Assembly (NCBI RefSeq): GCF_009695935.1
Contig: NZ_VUMY01000003.1
Location: forward strand, 1-64,000
Origin: Mobiluncus porci
GTDB lineage: Bacteria > Actinomycetota > Actinomycetes > Actinomycetales > Actinomycetaceae
Reading direction: 5' to 3'
DNA: 64,000 nt
Part shown: positions 6,263 through 14,402 of the stretch, piece by piece
Layout of the letters: every line of letters starts with the position of its first letter
Position numbering within the stretch: the first letter of the stretch is position 1
Translations under genes and position numbers: made by a program
The notes under the pieces: model-generated
The model's input: the letters and a program-made list of their open reading frames with translations, nothing else
Database searches by the model: none
What the model was told of the DNA's origin: nothing

Positions 6263-7734
6263 TGGCAACAGTGGTGCAATACCCAGCTCGTTCGGGTCGG
6301 AATTCAGAGCTGTTTTTACTGGTGATTTCCATCCTGCTCGGAATCGGGGCCTACTTCTCCGTAATGGCCTCTCACCCCGAGGCTCCCGCGACCTGGTACT
6401 GGTACTGTGCCGGAATCGCCCTCAGCGGGATTGCCCTGCACGTGGCCCTGCGCTTCTTGGCGCCTTTCGCCGATCCGGTCATCATGCCGGTGGCCTTGGC
6501 TCTAAACGGAATCGGACTGGCGATGATAAGCCGCCTCGATCTGGAATATCTCCGGATTAACACCGAGGCAAGCCTCACTCAAGTAACAGGTTCGAAACAG
6601 CTGTTGATGACCCTGGTAGCGGTAGTGGCCGCGATTGCGATGCTGGCAGGATTCCGAGATCATCGCACTTTCCGGAAATTCGCCTGGGCTTCCCTGGTGA
6701 TTGCGATTCTCCTCATGATGGCGACGCTGATTCCCGGGCTCGGCGTGAAATCCTACGGGGCCTATATTTCGATCCGGATTTTCGGTCTATCCATCCAGCC
6801 CAATGAATTTGCGAAACTCTTTTTAGCGATTTTCTTCGCCGGCTATCTTGAGTATCGCCGCGACTCCCTGGCAATTGCGGGGAAAAAGATTCTCTTCTTG
6901 CAGTTACCGCGCTGGCGAGATTTTCTCCCCTTGGGAGTGGCCTGGGCAGCCTCCTTGGTCCTGTTGGTGGCCCAAAAAGACCTCGGGGTGGCGCTGTTGA
7001 TGTTTGCCATCTTCGTGGCGGTTCTCTATGTCGCCACCGATCGGCCTTCTTGGATTATCTTCGGGGCCATCTTGATGATTCCGATGGCGCTCCTCGCCTA
7101 TGCTCTGTTTTCCCATGTGCAAGAACGCGTTGCCAACTGGCTCGATGCTTTCAATCCCGAGGTCATTGACCGCGTTGGCGGCTCCTACCAGCTCGTCAAC
7201 GGGCTGTTTGGTATTGCCTCGGGAGGGCTCATGGGCAACGGCTGGGGTCGCGGTGAAGCGTGGCGCACAGCCCTCGCCAACTCCGATTTCATCGTCTCTG
7301 CCCTCGCTGAAGAAATCGGTCTCACCGGTATTCTCGCGATTTTCCTCCTGTACCTGATTTTGGTGCAACGTGGTCTTCGCGCCGCCATGGGAGTTCGCGA
7401 CGGTTTCGGAAAGTTGCTCGCCACTGCTCTGTCTTTCGGCATCGGTGCGCAGTTGTTTATCGTGGTGGGCGGCATCACTCGTCTCATCCCCTCTACCGGA
7501 TTGACCACGCCCTTTATCGCTGCTGGCGGCGCCTCTTTGGTGGCGAACTGGATCGGGGTTGCTATCTTGCTGAGGATTTCAGACTCGGCGCGTCGCCCCC
7601 TTCCCACTCCCAGCCTCTCGCCCCACGGCGCTAACTTAGCCGGAGGATCCGACCACTCCAGTAATGGAACGAACGGTACAACAGGGGTTAATTCCCCCAT
7701 TCTTAGCGCCCCCACCGAGGTGGTGAGCCGGTGA
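6262..7734 (+). CDS. rodA: FtsW/RodA/SpoVE-family peptidoglycan glycosyltransferase
   Basis: This 490-residue polytopic SEDS protein has about ten to twelve transmembrane segments. It polymerises lipid II into glycan strands together with the class B PBP encoded next to it. Family motifs include the LIPGLGVKSYGAYISI region, QPNEFAKL, the loop with VGGSYQLVNGLFGIASGGLMGNG, and the IGLTGILAIFLLY and LIPSTGLTTPFIAAGG blocks. In this cluster order the family member is usually named RodA (or FtsW2). A cytoplasmic Pro/Ser/Gly-rich tail of about 55 residues ends the protein. The GTG start sits in the pstP stop, and the 3' end overlaps pbpA by 4 nt. Confidence 0.9.
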   Translation: MATVVQYPARSGRNSELFLLVISILLGIGAYFSVMASHPEAPATWYWYCAGIALSGIALHVALRFLAPFADPVIMPVALALNGIGLAMISRLDLEYLRINTEASLTQVTGSKQLLMTLVAVVAAIAMLAGFRDHRTFRKFAWASLVIAILLMMATLIPGLGVKSYGAYISIRIFGLSIQPNEFAKLFLAIFFAGYLEYRRDSLAIAGKKILFLQLPRWRDFLPLGVAWAASLVLLVAQKDLGVALLMFAIFVAVLYVATDRPSWIIFGAILMIPMALLAYALFSHVQERVANWLDAFNPEVIDRVGGSYQLVNGLFGIASGGLMGNGWGRGEAWRTALANSDFIVSALAEEIGLTGILAIFLLYLILVQRGLRAAMGVRDGFGKLLATALSFGIGAQLFIVVGGITRLIPSTGLTTPFIAAGGASLVANWIGVAILLRISDSARRPLPTPSLSPHGANLAGGSDHSSNGTNGTTGVNSPILSAPTEVVSR

Positions 7735-9182
7735 ACTCCCAGATTCGAAAACTCTATGTGGCCCTCACCATCATGGTTCTAGCGCTGATGCTGGCCATGA
7801 CCTACCATTCCTTTATCGACGCCCCCAATCTGAACGCCAACGACCGCAACCGGCGGGTTACCGATGCCTATTGGGGTAAGGAGCGCGGCAAGATTGTTGC
7901 CGGCGATGTTGTCCTCGCCCAGTCTGTACCGAATGGTACAGGAACTAATGTGCGGTATCAGCGGAGCTATCCCGAGGGAGCCAAGTACGCCCATATTACG
8001 GGGTATTTTCCGGCTGCCGTGCAGGGCCAGGTGACTGAGATGGAAAAGGAAGTCGGCCCGATTCTTTCCGGACAATCCGATGCCCTGTGGATTCAACGTC
8101 TCCAAGATCTTTTCATCGGTTCCCAGCCCCAGGGCGGCAATGTTTCTCTCACTATAAATCCGAAGGTCCAAGATGCCTGCGTGGCGGCTCTGCAAGGGAA
8201 AAACGGGGCTGCCGTAGCCTTGAATCCCACCACCGGCGAGATTCTGGGGATGTGTTCTTCTCCCAGTTTTGACCCGAATACCTTGAGTTCTCCGGATGGG
8301 AAACAGGTGCTTTCCACCTATGAAGCCTTGCGGAATGACCCCAGCAAGCCCTTGTTGAATCGTGCCATTTCCGAACTCTATCCTCCCGGGTCTACTTTCA
8401 AGATTGTGACTGCGGCCGCACTGCTCTCTAGTGGCCAGATTCAGCCCGACACGGTGGTGGACGCCCCAGATTCTCTACCCTTGCCCGGCTCCAACAAAGC
8501 CTTGGTGAACTACATGGGAGAGTCTTGCGGGAACGGCAAGGTACCTTTCCACTATGCCTTTGCCCAATCCTGTAACACGCCTTTTGGTCAACTCGGGATG
8601 AATCTAGGAGGGGAACCCCTCAAGAAGCAGGCCGAAGCCTTCGGTTTTGGAGTTGTCCCCGAGATCCCGATGACCGGCGCAGCCTCGCAGTTCCCCCTGC
8701 CGGAGGCGCCGTCTTTCCTTGCCAATGCGGCAATTGGTCAACAGTCGGTGCGCGCGACCCCGCTCCAGATGGCGATGGTTGCCTCGGCGGTAGCCAATGG
8801 GGGACTGGTCATGCAACCCTATTTGGTGAACCAGGAACTCTCTTCAGACTTCCAGGTCATTAAACAGTTTGCTCCCAAAGAAGCCGGTCGAGCTGTTACC
8901 CCCGAGGTTGCCGGAGCGATTCGAACCATGATGCAGGAAGTGGTGCAATCCGGATCCGGTAAAGCCGCTGCTCTCCCCGGCATCAGCGTGGCGGGTAAAA
9001 CAGGAACTGCTGAAACCGGCATCGGCGCCGGCAAGGATCAATGGTTTGTGGGCTTTGCTCCCGCGGAGTCTCCCCGTATCGCTGTGGCCGTCGTTATCGA
9101 AGATCCCCAAGGTGTCCTCGGGACCGGCGGGGTCACAGCAGCACCTCTTGCGCGCGGCATTTTGCAGGCGGGGGTGAACTGA
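7731..9182 (+). CDS. pbpA: Class B penicillin-binding protein PbpA (transpeptidase)
   Basis: This 483-residue protein cross-links peptidoglycan. An N-terminal membrane anchor (~6-25, LYVALTIMVLALMLAMTYHS) precedes a dimerisation-type region and a penicillin-binding transpeptidase domain. The active-site motifs are visible: PGSTFK with the acylated Ser (~220), the SCN triad (AQSCNTPF, ~284) and KTGTAE (~425). The length is typical for actinobacterial PbpA. The GTG start overlaps the rodA stop by 4 nt, and the ATG of pknA overlaps its stop by one base, so all are translationally coupled. Confidence 0.93.
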   Translation: MNSQIRKLYVALTIMVLALMLAMTYHSFIDAPNLNANDRNRRVTDAYWGKERGKIVAGDVVLAQSVPNGTGTNVRYQRSYPEGAKYAHITGYFPAAVQGQVTEMEKEVGPILSGQSDALWIQRLQDLFIGSQPQGGNVSLTINPKVQDACVAALQGKNGAAVALNPTTGEILGMCSSPSFDPNTLSSPDGKQVLSTYEALRNDPSKPLLNRAISELYPPGSTFKIVTAAALLSSGQIQPDTVVDAPDSLPLPGSNKALVNYMGESCGNGKVPFHYAFAQSCNTPFGQLGMNLGGEPLKKQAEAFGFGVVPEIPMTGAASQFPLPEAPSFLANAAIGQQSVRATPLQMAMVASAVANGGLVMQPYLVNQELSSDFQVIKQFAPKEAGRAVTPEVAGAIRTMMQEVVQSGSGKAAALPGISVAGKTGTAETGIGAGKDQWFVGFAPAESPRIAVAVVIEDPQGVLGTGGVTAAPLARGILQAGVN

Positions 9183-10591
9183 TGATCGGAGCCAACACAG
9201 TTTTGAACGACCGGTACAGACTGGTGTCGATTCTCGCCCGTGGCGGAATGGGAGTGATTTGGCGCGGCTGGGACAAACGCAGCCAAAACGTGGTAGCCAT
9301 CAAGGTTTTGAAAGAAGATTTGATTGGGCAAGAGACTTTCCTGGCTCGGCTCCGCGCGGAAGCCGTGAACGCGTCGCGCCTCCACCATCCCAACTTGGCG
9401 GCCGTGTTCGACTGGGGTGAAACCGAGGGCCAAGGCTGGATTGTCATGGAACTCGTGGAGGGTCGCCCCCTGTCGGATATACTTTCCGGAGGCCACACCC
9501 TACCTTGGGATACGCTCGCGCCGATTCTGCTCCAGATTGCGGGCGGCCTCCAGGCCTCCCATGAGGGACACGTCATCCACCGCGATGTGAAGCCCTCCAA
9601 TATTTTGGTTTCCGATAAGGGAGTCGCGAAACTCACTGATTTCGGGATTTCTCTCGCTCCGCGAGCAGAGGCTTTGACCGCGGTCGGAATGGTGATGGGA
9701 ACCGCGCAATATTTGCCTCCCGAACAAGCGATGGGGGAAACCGCAACCGCCTCGGGGGATATCTACGCGCTGGGGGTGATTGCCTACGAGGCTTTGGCCG
9801 GAAAACGCCCCTTCACCGGCCCGACTCAGGTCGATATCGCCATGGCTCACGTGAAAGATCCGGTTCCGCCGCTTCCCGATTCGGTTCCGAGCGAGGTGGC
9901 CGCGCTGATTTACAAGATGCTCGAAAAGGATCCGCGCAACCGGCCCGCCTCCGCCAAAGAGGTACAGGACACGATTCGCCTGTTGTGGAAGGGCGAGGTG
10001 CCGCCGAGTTTTACGCCGCGGATGAGTTTCGCGCGGAGTGCCCAGCCCGCGGAGCCGACACAGGAGATGCCCGTGGTTGGGGAGCAATCTGGGGCGGGGA
10101 CTTTTACGCAAGGTGAGCGAAGCGAACGGAGCGGAAAAGAATCCGACATTAAGACTGCTAGGAAAGGAGAGGCGGCGCCGCGGGAGCCAGGAGGGGCTGC
10201 GCCGTCAGGTCAGACCCTTGCGGCTCCATTCCCTTCGGTCATTACGCCGCAGAGGTCTGACCCACCGGCTCCGCAGAAGTCTGACCCCGCGGGTCTCGCC
10301 GCGGCGGTTCCGGTTGGAAACAACGCGATTTCACCGTCGAGGCACCAAGCGGCGGTACACCGCTTGGAGGCCAGCTCTTACGGAAACCGCCACTCTGGCG
10401 AGCGGTCCAAGATTATTGCCGCTATTGTGATTATGGCTGTGGTGGTGCTCGCGCTGATTATTGGCCTCGTGACTTCGACCCATCGGTCAAGCGCAGTCGG
10501 TAATCTTGATAATGGTGATACTTCTAGCGTCATGGCTTTCGCCAGCAGCGCAGGAGCAACAAATGAGGAGGATTCCTTTGACGAACACTGA
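9182..10591 (+). CDS. pknA: Ser/Thr protein kinase PknA-like, with in-frame repeat insertion
   Basis: This is a 469-residue Hanks-type kinase. The catalytic domain (~10-270) has the glycine loop ARGGMGV, VAIKVLK (Lys41), HRDVKPSN (Asp135) and LTDFGIS, so it should be active. A long low-complexity juxtamembrane segment (~290-400) contains the dispersed element, encoding GQTLAAPFPSVITPQRSDPP at ~343-362. A single transmembrane helix (IIAAIVIMAVVVLALIIGLV, ~405-425) and a short outer tail follow; there are no PASTA domains. Position after pbpA and before the PASTA kinase identifies it as PknA. It overlaps pknB by 14 nt. Confidence 0.9.
   Translation: MIGANTVLNDRYRLVSILARGGMGVIWRGWDKRSQNVVAIKVLKEDLIGQETFLARLRAEAVNASRLHHPNLAAVFDWGETEGQGWIVMELVEGRPLSDILSGGHTLPWDTLAPILLQIAGGLQASHEGHVIHRDVKPSNILVSDKGVAKLTDFGISLAPRAEALTAVGMVMGTAQYLPPEQAMGETATASGDIYALGVIAYEALAGKRPFTGPTQVDIAMAHVKDPVPPLPDSVPSEVAALIYKMLEKDPRNRPASAKEVQDTIRLLWKGEVPPSFTPRMSFARSAQPAEPTQEMPVVGEQSGAGTFTQGERSERSGKESDIKTARKGEAAPREPGGAAPSGQTLAAPFPSVITPQRSDPPAPQKSDPAGLAAAVPVGNNAISPSRHQAAVHRLEASSYGNRHSGERSKIIAAIVIMAVVVLALIIGLVTSTHRSSAVGNLDNGDTSSVMAFASSAGATNEEDSFDEH
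10208..10263 (+). repeat. Dispersed palindromic element inside pknA
   Basis: GGTCAGACCC (10208-10217) and GGTCTGACCC (10254-10263) bound the core. The interior carries GCGGCTCCATTCCCTTCGG and ATTACGCCGCAGA, so the inner arms also pair. The element continues as a half-copy (ACCGGCTCCGCAGAAGTCTGACCCC) to about 10287. It is read in frame, in the same orientation relative to the gene as the dnaX and hypF copies. Confidence 0.8.
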
Positions 10592-12413
10592 CAAGATCAT
10601 TGGCGGACGCTACGAGATCCGCCAACTCATCGGGCGCGGTGGCATGGCCGAGGTGCATATCGGCAATGACACCCGCCTCAATAGGATTGTCGCCATCAAG
10701 ATTCTCCGCCAAGACCTTGCCCGCGATCCCATCTTCCAGGCGCGGTTCCGCCGCGAAGCCCAGTCCGCGGCGAATCTCAACCACCCTTCTATTGTGGCGG
10801 TCTATGACACCGGTGAGGAACCCTTCACCGCGTCCGACGGCACCGAGATTCAGGTTCCCTATATCGTGATGGAATATGTCGAGGGCCACACGGTTCGCGA
10901 ACTTTTGACCGATGGGAATCCGGTTCCGATTCCGGAGGCCGTGGAGATTGTTTCCGGTGTTTTAGATGCGCTCGAGTACGCCCATCACCAACATCTGGTT
11001 CACCGCGATATTAAGCCTGGTAACGTCATGATTACGACAACCGGCAAAGTGAAAGTCATGGATTTCGGGATTGCGCGGGCCCTGACGGACTCCCAGGCCA
11101 CGATGACCCAAACCGATGCGGTCGTCGGCACGGCTCAATATCTTTCCCCCGAGCAGGCGCGCGGGGAACAGGTTGATGCCCGTTCTGACCTTTATTCCAC
11201 AGGCTGCCTTTTCTTCGAACTTCTGACCGGAAAACCGCCGTTCAAAGGCGATTCCGCGGTGGCCGTTGCGTTCCAGCACGTCTCACAGCTGCCGCCTTTG
11301 CCGTCCTCGATTGCCCCGGACATTCCGGAGAGCCTCGACCGGGTCGTGATGAAGTCTTTGGCAAAGAACCGTGAAGACCGCTATCCCGATGCTGCAGCCA
11401 TGCGCGCCGACTTGAATGCGGCCATTCGCGGCCACGAGATTTCCGCGCCCGAAACCGAGATTTGGACTAGCCCCGCTACTGTGGGCACGACCGTCCTCCC
11501 TCCGGTGCAAAGCTATCCGGTGAACACCTCCACCGCCTCTGGGGGGATTCCCACCGCGGGCGGCTATTCCACCCAAACCATGACCGCAGCCTCGAATCGG
11601 CGCGAAAAATCCAGCAAACTTCCCGCCGTCTTCGCGATTCTGGCTCTCCTGATTGTGGCGGCGCTGGGGCTCGGGTACTACTTTGTCTTTGCGCAAGGGG
11701 ATAATCCGGACGCGACCCTCGTTGCCGTCCCGGAGCTTAAGGGGATGAACCAGGAAGAGGCTCGCGCCGCCTTGAGTCAGGCCGGATTACAGATGACGAT
11801 GTCACCAGGAGAAAACTCGGAAACGGTCGCAGAAGGGCTGTTTGTGAAGTCCTCTCCCGCTCCCGGCACCAAGGTGGAAAAAGAATCCAAGGTGAAAGTC
11901 ACTTTCTCTACCGGACCTGGAGACACGAGTGTGCCTTCCCTGGTGGGATTGACCCAGCAGCAAGCGCGGGAGGCCTTGAAATCAGCCGGATTGACTTTGG
12001 GCGACATATCCACGGTCAATTCAGGAACGGTCGATAAAGATAAAGTTGTGTCTACCGATCCCACCGAGGGCGAGCCCATCAAGAAGGGCGAGTCTGTGGA
12101 TTTGAAACTGGCCTCTGGCAATGTCTTGATTCCTTCGGAACTCCAGGGCGGAACCATCGAGGCTCTACAGAAGTTCGCGGCCGAAAACCGCGTGAGTCTC
12201 ACAACTTCGGAAAAAGAAACCGCGGAAGCGGCTCCTGGTACTGTCTTGAGCCTGGATAAAGCCGGTCAGATTGTGGCCTTGGGTTCGCAACTGCGCGCCA
12301 CTGTGGCAGTGGCTCCGCCGACCCCGACCGAGACGCCATCCTCGCCGTCGTCTTCCCCTTCAACCACGGATTCCCCCGGATTGTCTCCCTCCCCCGCCGG
12401 TAATGACGGCTAG
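10578..12413 (+). CDS. pknB: PASTA-domain Ser/Thr protein kinase PknB
   Basis: This 611-residue kinase senses muropeptide or lipid II. The kinase domain (~8-270) has IGRGGMAEV, VAIKILR, HRDIKPGN and VMDFGIA. A cytoplasmic linker and a transmembrane helix (~352-372, AVFAILALLIVAALGLGYYF) follow. The outside region holds PASTA repeats: VPELKGMNQEEARAALSQAG, VPSLVGLTQQQAREALKSAG, and a weaker third starting IPSELQGGTIEALQKFA, then a Pro/Ser/Thr tail. I chose TTG at 10578 because AGGAGG lies 6 nt upstream; an ATG at 10563 has no ribosome site. It is the last gene of the seven-gene operon. Confidence 0.9.
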   Translation: MTNTDKIIGGRYEIRQLIGRGGMAEVHIGNDTRLNRIVAIKILRQDLARDPIFQARFRREAQSAANLNHPSIVAVYDTGEEPFTASDGTEIQVPYIVMEYVEGHTVRELLTDGNPVPIPEAVEIVSGVLDALEYAHHQHLVHRDIKPGNVMITTTGKVKVMDFGIARALTDSQATMTQTDAVVGTAQYLSPEQARGEQVDARSDLYSTGCLFFELLTGKPPFKGDSAVAVAFQHVSQLPPLPSSIAPDIPESLDRVVMKSLAKNREDRYPDAAAMRADLNAAIRGHEISAPETEIWTSPATVGTTVLPPVQSYPVNTSTASGGIPTAGGYSTQTMTAASNRREKSSKLPAVFAILALLIVAALGLGYYFVFAQGDNPDATLVAVPELKGMNQEEARAALSQAGLQMTMSPGENSETVAEGLFVKSSPAPGTKVEKESKVKVTFSTGPGDTSVPSLVGLTQQQAREALKSAGLTLGDISTVNSGTVDKDKVVSTDPTEGEPIKKGESVDLKLASGNVLIPSELQGGTIEALQKFAAENRVSLTTSEKETAEAAPGTVLSLDKAGQIVALGSQLRATVAVAPPTPTETPSSPSSSPSTTDSPGLSPSPAGNDG

Positions 12414-12483
12414 GGCTGGTAGTGTTCTACCGGGTCAACGTCGGTAAACTCAGGGGAACATCAAAGGAAATTCAAGGGTAAAC

Positions 12484-13614
12484 TCAGCCCTGTGGAGACC
12501 CTTCCTGCACCCAGGTCGGGGCAGCCACGCCGGTATTGGAGTCAAGAATAGTGACGCACTTCCACTGTTCGCCCTTGGCGTCAGTCATGGTTGACCCCAC
12601 GGTACAAGTCGCATCTTTTTTACCGTTCGTTCCATTTGGGTTGCTGCCGTTATTGCCCGACGGGTCAGGCGAGGGGCTTTGCGAGCGGCGGAGCTGCTCG
12701 GCGCGTTCAGATGCTTGACGTTCTTGTTCCAGGCGTTGCTGCTCAAGTTGTTTGAGTTGTTCCTCGGCGTCCTTCTTAGCCTGCTCTTCTTTCTTCTGAG
12801 TGATGGCTTTAGTAACGGCGGCAATATCTTCGTCCAGGCGATCCTTTGCGGCCCGCATCGACTCGTTAAGTTCACCCACTTTGTCGTCAGAAACCTGTTT
12901 CAGGTCATTAACCTGTTCCAGGAGTCGCTTCGCATCCTCCAGTTGCGCGCTCAAAGCAGCCAAGGTCGCGGTGTCATCCACCTTAGCTTCTTCGGCTTGT
13001 TTCATCAGGTCATCGCCCTGTTTCACAGTGTCGGTGAGTTCCTGCTTCTGCTGTTCCAGACCTTTCGCGTTTTGCGCGTTTTCCACCGCCGAAATGGCGT
13101 CTTCCAAATCTGCCTGCTGCGCCGCGAGTTTCTCCGTGGTGGCCATCATCTCGGAAGCGTTGCTAGCCAGTTGTTCTTTCTTCAGTCCCGCCCCACAATC
13201 CAGGGGTTTAACCACTTTGCCTGCCTGTTGGGACTTCAGTTTCAGATCCTGCAGCAACTGCGGATCGCTGAGCTGGGTGGCATCGGTGGCGCTGATGACC
13301 TGTTCGGCCTGGGTAACGGTCTCCTGCAAAGAAGTGGACTGCTTGGTCAAATCTTGGGAGGCTTTGGTGCAAGCCGATTTGGCCCCTTGCGCGTCTCCCC
13401 CCAGGAACCACACCAGCCCCAAGCCAATCAGCAATAAAACGAGAATCACGGAAGCCACCACGATGGCGATAGTCCACTTTTTCCGCGCCCGTTCCACCTC
13501 AGTGGGCGCGGGTCGATTCGACCCCGAGCGGAGATTTGTTGCCGCCTGACGCGAAGCGCCGGTTTGCGGCCAAGCATTGCCGCTGGGATTTCCGCCTGGT
13601 TCCGTTGCTGTCAT
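12484..13614 (-). CDS. Membrane-anchored extracellular coiled-coil protein
   Basis: No named family is recognised. The protein has about 376 residues: a short cytoplasmic N-terminus rich in Pro, Gly and Arg, then a transmembrane helix (IAIVVASVILVLLLIGLGLVWFL, ~50-70). A long helical region (~80-310), rich in Gln, Lys, Glu, Ala and Leu with heptad spacing, predicts an extended coiled coil. A Ser/Pro/Gly/Asn linker leads to a small C-terminal module with two cysteines (CTVGSTMTDAKGEQWKCVTI). I chose the ATG at 13614 because GAGG precedes it; ATG at 13632 is an alternative. It converges with pknB. A cell-envelope role is only a guess from its topology. Confidence 0.65.
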   Translation of the reverse strand: MTATEPGGNPSGNAWPQTGASRQAATNLRSGSNRPAPTEVERARKKWTIAIVVASVILVLLLIGLGLVWFLGGDAQGAKSACTKASQDLTKQSTSLQETVTQAEQVISATDATQLSDPQLLQDLKLKSQQAGKVVKPLDCGAGLKKEQLASNASEMMATTEKLAAQQADLEDAISAVENAQNAKGLEQQKQELTDTVKQGDDLMKQAEEAKVDDTATLAALSAQLEDAKRLLEQVNDLKQVSDDKVGELNESMRAAKDRLDEDIAAVTKAITQKKEEQAKKDAEEQLKQLEQQRLEQERQASERAEQLRRSQSPSPDPSGNNGSNPNGTNGKKDATCTVGSTMTDAKGEQWKCVTILDSNTGVAAPTWVQEGSPQG

Positions 13615-13655
13615 CTTCCCTCGATTCTTCATCGGGTATTTCGCGAGCTTTTCTT

Positions 13656-14195
13656 TTAGTTTAGCCGGTCTAGCGCTTCGCGGAAGCATCGCTCAGCCTT
13701 ATCGCTGAATAAAGCGAAAGTGACCGTCTCGAGACACCCGGGGCATGCCTCGGGAAGGCTCGACTCGAAGCGGTCCACCGTTTCCACTCCGATTCTCGCT
13801 ACCTCTTCCAAATCCCAACCGTAGACTCCGCCGGAAATCGCAGGGAACGCGATGGTTCTCGCGCCGAGTTGCACGGCTTCTTGCAGGGAATTATGGAACG
13901 CTGATTCCAAAAGATAGGGATCGGTTTGACCCGCGTGGCGGTTGGGGCCCACCGTGTGAATGACCCACTTTGCGGGGAGATTGAATCCCGGTGTGGAAAC
14001 GGCCTGGCTTACGGGGAGCCCTTCGGGTAGGGTCGTCCGCCGGATTTCCCGACAAGCCTCCAAGAGCTTAGGTCCAGCAGCGCGGTGGATGGCGCCGTCA
14101 ACCCCGCCTCCGCCGAGGAGACTGGAATTGGCCGCGTTGACGATAGCGTCGACCGGCAAAGTGGTGATGTCTGCTTGCAGGATGGCGATTTCCAT
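13656..14195 (-). CDS. Macrodomain protein (ADP-ribose / O-acetyl-ADP-ribose hydrolase type)
   Basis: This 179-residue protein is almost all macrodomain. It begins MEIAILQADITTLPVDAIVN, followed by NAANSSLLGGGGVDGAIHRAAG, the ADP-ribose binding loop of the MacroD/YmdB class. The C-terminal part has AIPAIS-like FPAISGGVYGWD and a final helix. Members hydrolyse O-acetyl-ADP-ribose or remove ADP-ribose from acidic residues or DNA. The length matches YmdB-type proteins. It lies 41 nt upstream of the coiled-coil gene on the same strand, so they may be co-transcribed. No ADP-ribosyl transferase is nearby. Confidence 0.88.
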   Translation of the reverse strand: MEIAILQADITTLPVDAIVNAANSSLLGGGGVDGAIHRAAGPKLLEACREIRRTTLPEGLPVSQAVSTPGFNLPAKWVIHTVGPNRHAGQTDPYLLESAFHNSLQEAVQLGARTIAFPAISGGVYGWDLEEVARIGVETVDRFESSLPEACPGCLETVTFALFSDKAERCFREALDRLN

Positions 14196-14336
14196 TATTT
14201 CCTACCGTTTGGAGATTCTGTGGCATTCCCTTGTTGAAGCCCTTAGGAAAGTTTATTACCAATCTCGGCCAAAGGGGAGGCAGCGCAAGGGGGCAAGATA
14301 CTCCAATTTCACGATTATTGAAAACTGAAAGTTGTC

Positions 14337-14365
14337 TTGGAGAATGCTAGGAATTTCGCTACCAT
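14337..14365 (+). promoter_or_regulatory. Candidate promoter
   Basis: TTGGAG (14337-14342) and TACCAT (14360-14365) are separated by 17 nt, about 37 nt before the ATG at 14403. The boxes are weak but well spaced and lie in the only non-coding AT-rich stretch between the divergent genes. Confidence 0.35.
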
Positions 14366-14402
14366 TAAAGAGCATATTAATGAATAGACAGGTGAAAGAT
14401 TT

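Noticed and set aside
12679-13549. Two + strand frames of about 250 codons opposite the coiled-coil protein
   Set aside because: Leu/Phe-rich or Ser/Cys-rich products reflect the antisense of Gln/Lys/Glu/Ala codons. The minus frame has a transmembrane helix and coiled coil with a proper start.
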